From: Senimuribacter sp049852125
GTDB taxonomy: Bacteria > Bacillota > Clostridia > Peptostreptococcales > Anaerovoracaceae
NCBI RefSeq assembly: GCF_049852125.1
Contig: NZ_CP187532.1
Span: forward strand, 2,728,001 to 2,792,000
Direction: 5' to 3'
DNA: 64,000 nt
The position numbers and the translations under genes are program-made. Below the pieces are notes generated by a model. That model saw nothing but the letters and a program-made list of their open reading frames with translations, was not told the DNA's origin and searched no databases. This document shows, one piece after another, positions 26,382 through 34,268 of the stretch (the stretch's first letter is position 1; every line of letters starts with the position of its first letter).

Positions 26382-27854
26382 CTACTCAATGCCGGCAATT
26401 GCCTTCGCCAGCCGTTTCTTTCCTTCTAAATTACCCTGCCTTTGGATCATGATTCTCTGTGCCTGCGGAGAACCCGCGCCATGCATAGACTCCGTTCTGT
26501 AGCCGACAGCCGATGAACCGAGGCAGATATTCTCAAGGAAACGCAAGACACGCATTCTCTCCTCAGTTGTACAATCCGCCGAGGCAGCAAAATATTTGTT
26601 GCAAACCTCTCCTATTGTCTCTCCGTGTCTTCCCACCGGCATCTCAGATTTAAAATCAGCTTCTGACGGCATAGTAACCATCAATCCGCCGGCAATATCT
26701 TCTGCAAGCCGTACAATTTCATATGGAAATCTGGTTACATTCTGCTTACATACGTTAGCCAGCAGCAGGTTGATTTGATAATTACCTGCCTTCGTTTGAT
26801 TTCCTTCCGCGGAGCAGGCGATGCCGCAGCTGTAAAGGGTCTCATTCAAATGGGTCATCTCAATGAGCTTGTCCTTAATATGCGATGCTTTAGCCGCGCC
26901 GTTATAATCCGCCGCCAACGCGGCCGCGCCGATGATCACATCGCCTACGCCGACTTTACATCCACCGTAGGATTGTCTGTGATAACCCGCAAAGCGCTCA
27001 ACCAGCATTCCCGAAAAGTCGGTTTCTCCATCCATAAATATGTACGCATTAGGGATAAACACATCGTCAAAGACTACCAGCGCTTCTTGTCCGCCGAACT
27101 TCTTATTGCCCAGATCTACATCTGCGCCCTTTTCCAACTTTCTTGTATCACAGGATTGTCTGCCATAAATCATATATAATCCATCAGCATCTGATGGACA
27201 CGCGAAAGAAACCGCATAGTCCTTATCCTCTGGTTTCATAGCCTGCGTCGGCATTACTAAATGCCAATGGGAATTGATAGATCCTGTCTGATGACACTTT
27301 GCGCCCCTTACTACGATTCCGTCAGGCCGTCTTTCTACTACGTGAACAAACAAATCCGGATCTCTCTGTTTTGACGGCTGCAGAGAACGATCCCCTTTCG
27401 GATCTGTCATAGCTCCGTCTACAACTAAATCTGCTTCTTCAACCATCTTCAGGAATTCCACAAAGTTCTTATGATAAGCCGTTCCATGGGCCTGATCTAT
27501 TTCAAAAGTCGTAGAAAATACAGCATTAAAAGAGTCCATGCCTACACACCTCTGAAAACAACTGGCCGTCTTCTGCCCGCATAGTCTCTGCATCTTCACC
27601 TTTTTCATTAAATCATCCGTACTTTGATGCAGATGATTGAACCTGTTAATCTGCTTTCCGGTCAAGCTGGACTTCACCGTCATCAGATCTGCGTATTCCT
27701 CCTGATGAGCAAGATCATATGTCACGGCAACACAATCTATAGAAGGTCTGATCATAGGATGATCAACCCAATTTTCAATTTTTTCACCAAACAAATACAC
27801 TCTCGTGTTCAATTCTCGTAAGCTTGCGATATATTCTGTGCCTGTCATCAACAT
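26382..27854 (-). CDS. abfD: 4-hydroxybutyryl-CoA dehydratase / vinylacetyl-CoA isomerase
   Basis: 490 residues, the exact length of Clostridium aminobutyricum AbfD, and near-collinear with my memory of it from the MLMT start to the KAIAGIE end. Converts 4-hydroxybutyryl-CoA to crotonyl-CoA through a ketyl-radical mechanism using FAD and a [4Fe-4S] cluster. Ligands Cys99 and Cys103 (TASCFQRCVGMD) and His/Cys (GYHRQSYGGCKVG) are present, as are the acids in GGQEALVVF and TESMHGAG. First gene of the catabolic operon with its own strong promoter. No 4-hydroxybutyrate dehydrogenase or CoA-transferase is nearby, so its acyl-CoA must come from elsewhere or from the oxidoreductase in this operon. 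Confidence 0.93.
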   Translation of the reverse strand: MLMTGTEYIASLRELNTRVYLFGEKIENWVDHPMIRPSIDCVAVTYDLAHQEEYADLMTVKSSLTGKQINRFNHLHQSTDDLMKKVKMQRLCGQKTASCFQRCVGMDSFNAVFSTTFEIDQAHGTAYHKNFVEFLKMVEEADLVVDGAMTDPKGDRSLQPSKQRDPDLFVHVVERRPDGIVVRGAKCHQTGSINSHWHLVMPTQAMKPEDKDYAVSFACPSDADGLYMIYGRQSCDTRKLEKGADVDLGNKKFGGQEALVVFDDVFIPNAYIFMDGETDFSGMLVERFAGYHRQSYGGCKVGVGDVIIGAAALAADYNGAAKASHIKDKLIEMTHLNETLYSCGIACSAEGNQTKAGNYQINLLLANVCKQNVTRFPYEIVRLAEDIAGGLMVTMPSEADFKSEMPVGRHGETIGEVCNKYFAASADCTTEERMRVLRFLENICLGSSAVGYRTESMHGAGSPQAQRIMIQRQGNLEGKKRLAKAIAGIE

Positions 27855-27905
27855 TTTTCTACTCCTATTCCATCTTCCAATATCGATTCCAATATTTATG
27901 AGTTG

Positions 27906-27934
27906 ATAATAACACTTTCGGAATTTGATGTCAA
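27906..27934 (-). promoter_or_regulatory. Promoter of the abfD operon with internal motif
   Basis: On the minus strand TTGACA (27934-27929), 17-nt spacer, TATTAT (27911-27906). The spacer is largely filled by the motif ATCAAATTCCGAAAG, whose core recurs at 28043-28052 and 16257-16266, a position suited to a repressor or MerR-like control. Confidence 0.85.
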
Positions 27935-28039
27935 CATATTTTCGAATTTTAACATAAGTATTTTTTGCTATTTTTAATAAATTTGTTGTAATTTAGCCAT
28001 TTTTATTTTCTTTTTCCGTTCATATCTTTCAAATCGTCA

Positions 28040-28062
28040 TTTATCAAATTCCAAAATTCAAA
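28040..28062. promoter_or_regulatory. Second copy of the shared motif upstream of abfD
   Basis: TTTATCAAATTCC followed by AAAATTCAAAATT, about 110 bp upstream of the abfD -35 box. The first 13 bases are identical to 16254-16266 upstream of nhaC. The remainder of the 337-bp gap 27855-28191 is AT-rich with no gene. Confidence 0.45.
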
Positions 28063-28128
28063 ATTATTTATGAACAAAAGCGAGAAATTTTATAGAAAAT
28101 TCCGAACTCCCTCGCTAAATTTGCATAT

Positions 28129-28171
28129 AAAAAAAACAGGAATATTCTTCTTAGGAATATCCTGCTTTTTT
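28129..28171. terminator. Bidirectional terminator after the gntR gene
   Basis: CAGG-A-ATATTC pairs with GAATAT-CCTG (one bulge), flanked by an A-run on one side and a T-run on the other, so it terminates the minus-strand gntR transcript and would work in both directions. Confidence 0.8.
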
Positions 28172-28191
28172 ATATTACAATATATGTATCT

Positions 28192-28866
28192 CTATTGATG
28201 GTTGAATACAGCTTCGCCTTCCTGTATTACGAATTCCTTCAACCTCTTCACATGATTATCAGCCGTCGTCCTCGCCGTCTCAGCGTCTCCACCCTTGATA
28301 GCCTCTATGATCTGTCTGTGTTCTACCGGCATATTTTCATATCTGGAGAAATCATCATAAAACAAGTACCGAAAGCGCAGCGCTAACTCCTGCACTGTCT
28401 CACTGATCTGAACGAGCGTCTTATTTCCGCTGCAGGCCACAATATAACGATGAAATTGTTCGTCATAATGTATCATCTTTTCCGTCTCGCTGTTTTTAAT
28501 GGCGCTGCTGTAATTCTTCGCTATTCTGGTCAGCTCATCAAGTTGTTCTTCCGTCATGCGTCCCGCTACCAGAGCCGCGGCTAATCCTTCCAGATCCTCT
28601 CTCACTTCCAGAGTATCCACCATATCGCGAACCGAAATATCAGACGCATAAGCGCCTCTCCTCGGCTCAATCGTTACAAGCCCTTCCTTTTCCAACTTAC
28701 GAATAGCCTCACGTACCGGTGTGCGGCTAACACCCATTTCTTCCGCCAGTTCCACTTCCATCATCCGAGTCCCTGGGGTAATTTTTCCCGTCAAGATCTG
28801 TCGTTTCAACTGTTCATACACGATTTCTCTCAACGGCCTGTGATTCTGCAAATCAAAGTTCAACAT
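28192..28866 (-). CDS. GntR-family regulator (FadR/FCD subgroup)
   Basis: 224 residues: N-terminal winged helix (residues ~8-75, EEMGVSRTPVREAIRKLEKE) and an all-helical FCD effector domain (DTLEVREDLEGLAAALVAGR, YDEQFHRYIVACSGNK, EHRQIIEAIKGGD) with the conserved metal-site histidines. It directly follows ispE by 17 bp on the same strand and is cut off from the abfD operon by a terminator, so it may belong to the ispE transcript rather than to the island; it could still act on the island in trans. Confidence 0.87.
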   Translation of the reverse strand: MLNFDLQNHRPLREIVYEQLKRQILTGKITPGTRMMEVELAEEMGVSRTPVREAIRKLEKEGLVTIEPRRGAYASDISVRDMVDTLEVREDLEGLAAALVAGRMTEEQLDELTRIAKNYSSAIKNSETEKMIHYDEQFHRYIVACSGNKTLVQISETVQELALRFRYLFYDDFSRYENMPVEHRQIIEAIKGGDAETARTTADNHVKRLKEFVIQEGEAVFNHQ

Positions 28867-28883
28867 ATCATCTTACTCCTATA

Positions 28884-29840
28884 TTATTTTGTGGTTCGAG
28901 TCCAATAGGCTTCATAGCCCTTTTGACGCAGCGCCGCGCAGACAGCTTTTGTTTCAGAAATACTATCATAAATTCCGAAAACCGTCGGCCCGCTGCCGCT
29001 CATTAACACTTTTTTCGCGTTACCGCTTTGCAGCATCAGTCGCTTTAACGCCTCTACCTGCGGATACGCCTGCAATGTATAATTCTCAAGAACATTGATA
29101 CATTGCTCGTATATCAAAGGATAATCTCTTTTTTCCAACCCCTCTGCCAGCAAATCATTATCAGGCCTTCTCTCAATATGGCAGCCGTCGATACCTTTGT
29201 AGACCTCCCTGGTGGACACGCCGATAGGCGGTTTAGCAATTACTACCGATTTTTTTAGAGCCGGAAGCGTTTCCAGCTCCGTACCCGTTCCTTTTGCCCT
29301 CGCACAGGCTGCCGCCAGCGGATGCTTACGTACCTTCCATGGTAAACCAAAATTATATCCTGCCTGACCCATGACGCAAAACGGCACGTCAGAGCCCAAT
29401 TCAGCTCCAAGCTTACAAAGCTGAGGCAAGCTCAGGTTCAAACGCCAAAGTTGATTCAATCCATGAAGCACCGCGGCGCCATTGCTGCTGCCGCCGGCCA
29501 GACCAGCAGCTACAGGAATCCTCTTAAAAATATCGATTTGTATCTTTCCGCCTCCAACCCGCTTACCATAGCGCTGCACCATGAGACTTGCCGCTTTATA
29601 CGCCAAATTCCTATCGTCCGTAGGCAAATAGAACCTGTTCGTACTGACACTGATAGCAAAAGGCTGTTCATCCCTCATTCTTTCACTGCTATAATTTCTC
29701 TCAAAGCAAATATTCACATCATCGTGAAAGGATAATTGGTGCATAACCATATCTACCAAATGCATGCCGTCGCGATCAACTCCCGTTACATCAATAGACA
29801 GGTTAATCTTGGCAAAGGATTGTATCCTGACTTCTCTCAT
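28884..29840 (-). CDS. ispE: 4-diphosphocytidyl-2-C-methyl-D-erythritol kinase
   Basis: 318-residue GHMP kinase of the MEP isoprenoid pathway. N-terminal FAKINLSIDVTGVDRDG, ATP-binding PVAAGLAGGSSNGAAVL near residue 100, GSDVPFCVMG and the C-terminal VLMSGSGPTVFGIYD are all IspE marks. Slightly longer than the usual ~285-300 residues because of an insert around the KRDYPLIYE region. Confidence 0.93.
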   Translation of the reverse strand: MREVRIQSFAKINLSIDVTGVDRDGMHLVDMVMHQLSFHDDVNICFERNYSSERMRDEQPFAISVSTNRFYLPTDDRNLAYKAASLMVQRYGKRVGGGKIQIDIFKRIPVAAGLAGGSSNGAAVLHGLNQLWRLNLSLPQLCKLGAELGSDVPFCVMGQAGYNFGLPWKVRKHPLAAACARAKGTGTELETLPALKKSVVIAKPPIGVSTREVYKGIDGCHIERRPDNDLLAEGLEKRDYPLIYEQCINVLENYTLQAYPQVEALKRLMLQSGNAKKVLMSGSGPTVFGIYDSISETKAVCAALRQKGYEAYWTRTTK

Positions 29841-29858
29841 CAGCCTACTCCAATGCGC

Positions 29859-29884
29859 AAAATGAGCGGAAGCCCGCTCATTTT
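29859..29884 (-). terminator. Hairpin between Ig-like protein gene and ispE
   Basis: AAAATGAGCGG pairs perfectly with CCGCTCATTTT around a 4-nt loop; the minus strand continues GCGCATT after a four-T stem end, so a moderate terminator. Confidence 0.6.
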
Positions 29885-29891
29885 GACTTAT

Positions 29892-30764
29892 CTATTTTTT
29901 CTTTTTCTTTTTTGAATTTGCAGCCCGACGCTTTGCTAACCGTTCCTCTTCAGCGATTCTCGCCTCAGCAAGCGCTTTTCTTCCGGTAACATAATTGCTG
30001 CCGCCGGCAGAAATCGGCCTAGGCTTTTTCACCTTGTAGTTTCCATTATCATCTTCATAGTCATCATCTTCGTCGTCGCTCTGCGCCTTTGCCTTTTTAG
30101 CAGCCTTTGCCGCCTTTCTGGCCATCTCCTTCTCATGAGCCGCCATAACTTCTTCTACGGATTTGCCCGTTTTCTTTGCCTCTTTATATGGGTTAAACGG
30201 TTCTTCCTTAACACCGTTCTCCGCATCCTGCTTTGCCATCTGCTTCTTGGCCTGACGCGATGTGAAGAAGAACATTCCACCGAACATGATAACCATCATG
30301 ATCATATACACTTTCGTGTTCTGACTCTGATTCAGTGTAGTGAAGCTAATCTCCTGATCAGCTCCCAGAGTATTGCCTTCATTATCAGTTAAATCGCCGG
30401 AAATATGCAGCGTGTATTTTACATTATCCTTAATGCGCAAATCCTTATTAGCCGCGATTTTCACCGCGTCAGCTAATACCATCATTTTCTTGCTGTTCTT
30501 AGGATCATAAAAAACTCTGATCGGCAGCTTGTGTCCCTTATCATCGGTGATGGAAAAACACTTAGCGTTCGCTTTCGCAGATTTTTCATCCCCTATATCA
30601 CTGTTAAACGTCAGTTTAACACCCATATTTTCAATACTCGTGCTTTTCTGCCCATCTTCCGGGTAAGATTCCACCAGCTTCAGTGACTGGACCCCAAAAC
30701 AGACAGACGCCGTCATAGTTACGATTAGTGCTGCTAGGCATACAATAGCGCCTATTCTTTTCAT
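29892..30764 (-). CDS. Secreted/membrane protein with SbsA-type Ig-like domain
   Basis: 290 residues: signal peptide (KRIGAIVCLAALIVTMTASV), an extracellular bacterial Ig-like domain of about 115 residues (VESYPEDGQKSTSIENMGV to DQEISFTTL), a transmembrane helix (YMIMMVIMFGGMFFFT, about 152-167), then a ~115-residue very charged cytoplasmic tail with acidic DDEDDDYEDD and a lysine-only C-terminus. The topology (Ig outside, basic tail inside) is clear, the function is not known. Lies 3 bp from tadA. Confidence 0.7.
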   Translation of the reverse strand: MKRIGAIVCLAALIVTMTASVCFGVQSLKLVESYPEDGQKSTSIENMGVKLTFNSDIGDEKSAKANAKCFSITDDKGHKLPIRVFYDPKNSKKMMVLADAVKIAANKDLRIKDNVKYTLHISGDLTDNEGNTLGADQEISFTTLNQSQNTKVYMIMMVIMFGGMFFFTSRQAKKQMAKQDAENGVKEEPFNPYKEAKKTGKSVEEVMAAHEKEMARKAAKAAKKAKAQSDDEDDDYEDDNGNYKVKKPRPISAGGSNYVTGRKALAEARIAEEERLAKRRAANSKKKKKK

Positions 30765-30767
30765 TTG

Positions 30768-31238
30768 CTACTCCTCCGATTTGTTCTTTTTCTTTCTATA
30801 TCTAAGCTGGCTGAAGAACTCACGCATTAAAGACGCGCATTCCTCCTCCATGATCCCTGTTTCAATCTCAATCCGATGATTCAGCTTACTGCTCTGTGCA
30901 ATCTGAAACACCGATCCGCAGGCTCCTGCCTTAGGATCCATGGCGCCAATATACAGGCGGTTGATTCTAGCCCAAATCATAGCCCCCGCGCACATAGAAC
31001 ACGGTTCTACCGTCACATAAAGATTGCATCCGATCAAACGCCATCCGCCAAGCGCCTCAGCAGCCTGCCTGATGGCCATCATCTCCGCGTGAGCAGTAGG
31101 ATCCTTCAACGTCTCTGTCAAATTATGTCCTTTTGCTATAATTTGTCCATCTTTTTCAATCACGGCTCCAATCGGAACCTCGCCCAGCCGAAAAGCAATT
31201 TTCGCCTCTCGCAGAGCTTCCTGCATAAATCTGTTCAT
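30768..31238 (-). CDS. tadA: tRNA-specific adenosine deaminase
   Basis: 156-residue zinc deaminase making inosine-34 in tRNA-Arg(ACG). Zinc/catalytic motifs: PTAHAEMMAI (HAE) and PCSMCAGAMIWARI (PCxxC). The ATG at 31238 (MNRFMQEAL) fits the family N-terminus; an ORF start 13 codons earlier adds a non-homologous stretch. AAAGG is only 3 nt from this ATG, a tight spacing. Confidence 0.92.
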   Translation of the reverse strand: MNRFMQEALREAKIAFRLGEVPIGAVIEKDGQIIAKGHNLTETLKDPTAHAEMMAIRQAAEALGGWRLIGCNLYVTVEPCSMCAGAMIWARINRLYIGAMDPKAGACGSVFQIAQSSKLNHRIEIETGIMEEECASLMREFFSQLRYRKKKNKSEE

Positions 31239-31305
31239 ATACCTTTCTATGTTACCACAACTTGCGGCAGTATTCAACCGTTTTTTGTATTAAAACTCGT
31301 GCATC

Positions 31306-32136
31306 CTAAATGAATCGCGGCGCGCCCGTTTCTCTGTCCACCTCGCAAATCCAATAACCAAACAAACTCTCCGCTACGTCTCCACTCAATCCGGCGAGAT
31401 CATCAAAAAAAGCTTCGCCTCCTCGAATCGGCTGCCATAACTGAAAGCTTTCCCCCCGCACCACAGGCTGCTCTGCCAGAAGAAATCTACCGGGCACGCC
31501 AATAAACCACCGTTGCTTTGTCTTCCCCATCAGCCAATGTCCGTACTGTTCCACCAAATCTCCACAAGACGCAAAACCGTCCGGCAATCCTTCGTTTTTC
31601 TCAACGCGCCACCAGATAGCCTTTGTTTCGTCAATTTCCGATGAAAAAACATCCGCTTTTCCATCCTCCGTATTCTGGTCAAAGAATTTCCGCCATGGTT
31701 TCTCCTCGCGCGCCGGCTCTGCGGCGTCAGAAACCTTTTGAGGCGCCGTAAAAAAGGGGGTCGATCCTCTCAGTACCGTCTCTGTTTCTCCCTTCATCCC
31801 GACTGCTACCAGCAAACAATGGGTATAATTCGACAAAACCGGACCGTCAAATTTCTTAAAAAAACTGCCTTCACCACTTTGATTAACTGAAAAAACGCCA
31901 AAATCTCTATGTATAAGCTCCCCATTGTCAGCGCCCATCAATATCAGATGATATTCCTTTTCTTCCTCCGCCAGCGCTCTTGAAGGCAGCAAATTGCTAA
32001 CGGCAAAATAAACAGACCGCTTTTCCTTGTAGGTTTCCAAAACACAAACGGCTCTATCCATGCCATGTTTCCAAAGCCGAAAACGGTCTGGCGCCAATTC
32101 CATTTGTACTGTATACTTTCTGTAATCCGACGACAT
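31306..32136 (-). CDS. Conserved hypothetical protein
   Basis: 276 residues without signal peptide or membrane segment. I do not recognise a named domain. The C-terminal ~70 residues (YGHWLMGKTKQRWFIGVPGR, LFGYWICEVDRETG) resemble a tryptophan-rich C-terminal module common in clostridial proteins of unknown function; the N-terminal half is beta-rich. Upstream of tadA on the same strand and divergent from the cvpA-like gene. Confidence 0.6.
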   Translation of the reverse strand: MSSDYRKYTVQMELAPDRFRLWKHGMDRAVCVLETYKEKRSVYFAVSNLLPSRALAEEEKEYHLILMGADNGELIHRDFGVFSVNQSGEGSFFKKFDGPVLSNYTHCLLVAVGMKGETETVLRGSTPFFTAPQKVSDAAEPAREEKPWRKFFDQNTEDGKADVFSSEIDETKAIWWRVEKNEGLPDGFASCGDLVEQYGHWLMGKTKQRWFIGVPGRFLLAEQPVVRGESFQLWQPIRGGEAFFDDLAGLSGDVAESLFGYWICEVDRETGAPRFI

Positions 32137-32235
32137 AAGCTACCCCTCACTTGCTTTTTACGAGTAAATCTAGTAATATAATATATGTAGAAAAAACCGC
32201 CCTATTCGAAGAATACGCAAACGGAGAAAACAAAT

Positions 32236-32868
32236 ATGGATTTTATCATTATATTGATTCTGGCTCTTTCAGCTGTCCTGGGCGCTCGAAAAGGTTTCGC
32301 TCTGACTCTTGCCAGCTTCATGCAGTGGTTCGTCTGCATCGTCGCCGGATTGTTGCTGTGCAGCAAAATGAAAGGATTTCTCATAGATTACACCACCTTG
32401 GACAACACTTTGAATCGGATGATTCTCAGCCACATCGAAAACTCCATACAGGACAGCGTTCCCTACAAGGCGATGCCGGACCTATTCAGTTCCTGGATAA
32501 GTCGGGGCGCTTCCGAATTTGCTTATGGAACATCGGCCTCTATCACCGACGTGGTAATGACCGTTCTCAGCTTTTTACTTGTAGTAGCCGCCATCAAAAT
32601 CATCGCATATCTCATCGTTCATCTTTTTTCACGGAAATACAACGATGGCGTCACAGGACTTTTTGATAAAACAATGGGATTCATTTTCGGTTTGGTACGG
32701 GGCGTACTTCTGGTGCTGTTATTCTTTACCGTACTCGTACCTGTGCTCAGCGTTCTATGGCCGGGGATGTCTGAAACGATTATCGGCTTCATGGATGGCG
32801 CTCGCTTTTCCGAAATGCTCTACGACGGCAATATGCTGCTGGTGCTAATCAGGGATATTTTTTCATAG
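32236..32868 (+). CDS. CvpA-family membrane protein
   Basis: 210-residue protein with an N-terminal hydrophobic helix pair (MDFIIILILALSAVLGARKG, then FVCIVAGLLLC), a middle extracytoplasmic stretch, and two further membrane segments with the family signature DKTMGFIFGLVRGVLLVLL. CvpA proteins affect colicin V production in E. coli and are linked to septation or envelope maintenance in Firmicutes. It precedes the pyr operon but the latter has its own promoter. Confidence 0.82.
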   Translation: MDFIIILILALSAVLGARKGFALTLASFMQWFVCIVAGLLLCSKMKGFLIDYTTLDNTLNRMILSHIENSIQDSVPYKAMPDLFSSWISRGASEFAYGTSASITDVVMTVLSFLLVVAAIKIIAYLIVHLFSRKYNDGVTGLFDKTMGFIFGLVRGVLLVLLFFTVLVPVLSVLWPGMSETIIGFMDGARFSEMLYDGNMLLVLIRDIFS

Positions 32869-32907
32869 TTTTTCGTAGGTCAGTTCTGAATTTTTTCTCG
32901 TAAGCTA

Positions 32908-32936
32908 TTGACAGGCATCAGGTTGTATGCTAATAT
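32908..32936 (+). promoter_or_regulatory. Promoter of the pyrimidine operon
   Basis: TTGACA, 17-nt spacer and TAATAT, 51 bases upstream of the pyrC ATG. The leader is too short for a PyrR attenuator and no PyrR-binding loop is seen. Confidence 0.85.
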
Positions 32937-32987
32937 ATTGAAGATTTGAGCAAAAATAGATTTCATAGGTTGAAAGGAGCGGAACAC

Positions 32988-34268
32988 ATGACAACTTTGT
33001 TAAAAAATGGTATGATTTTCACACCTCTCGGATTTGAGAAAAAAGACGTTTTTGTTTCCAATGGAACAGTTTTTGTCGGCTCCGCCAGTTCTTTCGATAC
33101 AAACCGCGCAGACAGAATCGTCGACTGCACGGATAGGGTAATCGTGCCGGGTTTCACCGATGTACATGTACATTTTCGTGAACCCGGCTTTTTTTATAAA
33201 GAGACCATCGCCAGCGGTTCCCTCGCGGCAGCGGCAGGCGGCTATACCTGCGTCATGACGATGCCCAACCTGAACCCGGCGCCGTCAGATCTTGCGTCGC
33301 TTAAAGTACAGCTTGATCTCATCGAAAAGGATGCCAAAGTAAAAGTCATTCCTTACGGCGCCATCACACAGAAGCAGGACGGACGCAGCGCTCTTTCCGA
33401 TATGGACGCCATGGCGCCTTATGTATGCGCTTTCTCTGACGACGGCAAAGGCGTGCAGACCGGCGCGCTGATGGAAGAAGCCATGGTAAAAGCCAAGGAA
33501 CTTGGCAAGATGATTGTCGCCCACTGCGAGGATGAAAGCCTGCTTTACGGCGGCTACATCCACGACGGCGCATACGCCAAAGCCCACGGGCACAAGGGCA
33601 TCTGCTCTGAAAGCGAATGGAAACAGGTGGAACGGGATGTGCTTCTTGCCGAGAAAACCGGCGCGCCGTATCATGTTTGTCACATTTCTACAAAGGAAAC
33701 GGTTGACATTATCAGAAAGGCAAAGGCGCGCGGTGTCGATGTGACCTGCGAAACAGGTCCCCACTATCTAGTGCTCTGTGATGAAGATTTGCAGGAAGAC
33801 GGCCGGTTTAAGATGAACCCGCCCCTGCGTTCCGCAGCCGACCGTGACGCTTTGATTGAAGGACTTCGCGATGGCACCATCGACATGATTGCCACCGACC
33901 ACGCGCCCCACAGCGCGGAAGAAAAAGCAAAAGGACTTGCCGGCAGCTCTTTCGGCATTGTCGGACTGGAAACCTGTTTTCCGGTTCTGTACACCCATCT
34001 GGTGGAAAAAGGCATCATTTCCCTGGAAAAACTGATTCAGGTGATGAGCGTCAATCCAAGAAAACGATTCGGACTTGCCGGCGGCGCCATCGAAGACGGC
34101 GCGCCTGCGGATCTGACGATACTGGATCTTAACCGGCAGCAGCAAGTCGATCCAAATCAATTCCAGACAAAAGGCAGAGCCACCCCGTTTGCGGGCTGGA
34201 ACCTCGACGGAAAAGTGATCACAACAATAGTAAACGGAGAAATCGCATATGAAGAGACAAATGCTTAA
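32988..34268 (+). CDS. pyrC: Dihydroorotase
   Basis: 426-residue class I dihydroorotase, third step of UMP synthesis. Metal-binding DVHVHFREPGF, the DxDH segment MIATDHAPHS and the C-terminal EDGAPADLTILDL are present. AAAGGAG lies 8 nt before ATG 32988; an in-frame start 14 codons upstream has no site. Overlaps pyrK by 20 bases. Confidence 0.95.
   Translation: MTTLLKNGMIFTPLGFEKKDVFVSNGTVFVGSASSFDTNRADRIVDCTDRVIVPGFTDVHVHFREPGFFYKETIASGSLAAAAGGYTCVMTMPNLNPAPSDLASLKVQLDLIEKDAKVKVIPYGAITQKQDGRSALSDMDAMAPYVCAFSDDGKGVQTGALMEEAMVKAKELGKMIVAHCEDESLLYGGYIHDGAYAKAHGHKGICSESEWKQVERDVLLAEKTGAPYHVCHISTKETVDIIRKAKARGVDVTCETGPHYLVLCDEDLQEDGRFKMNPPLRSAADRDALIEGLRDGTIDMIATDHAPHSAEEKAKGLAGSSFGIVGLETCFPVLYTHLVEKGIISLEKLIQVMSVNPRKRFGLAGGAIEDGAPADLTILDLNRQQQVDPNQFQTKGRATPFAGWNLDGKVITTIVNGEIAYEETNA

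Noticed and set aside
24635..27854. abfD pair as a recent tandem duplication or assembly artefact
   Set aside because: The two proteins differ along the whole length, including N-terminus, length and active-site acids, so they are old paralogues.
28192..28866. GntR regulator as the dedicated controller of the abfD operon
   Set aside because: A strong terminator separates it from abfD and it follows ispE closely, so local control is not supported; kept only as a possibility.
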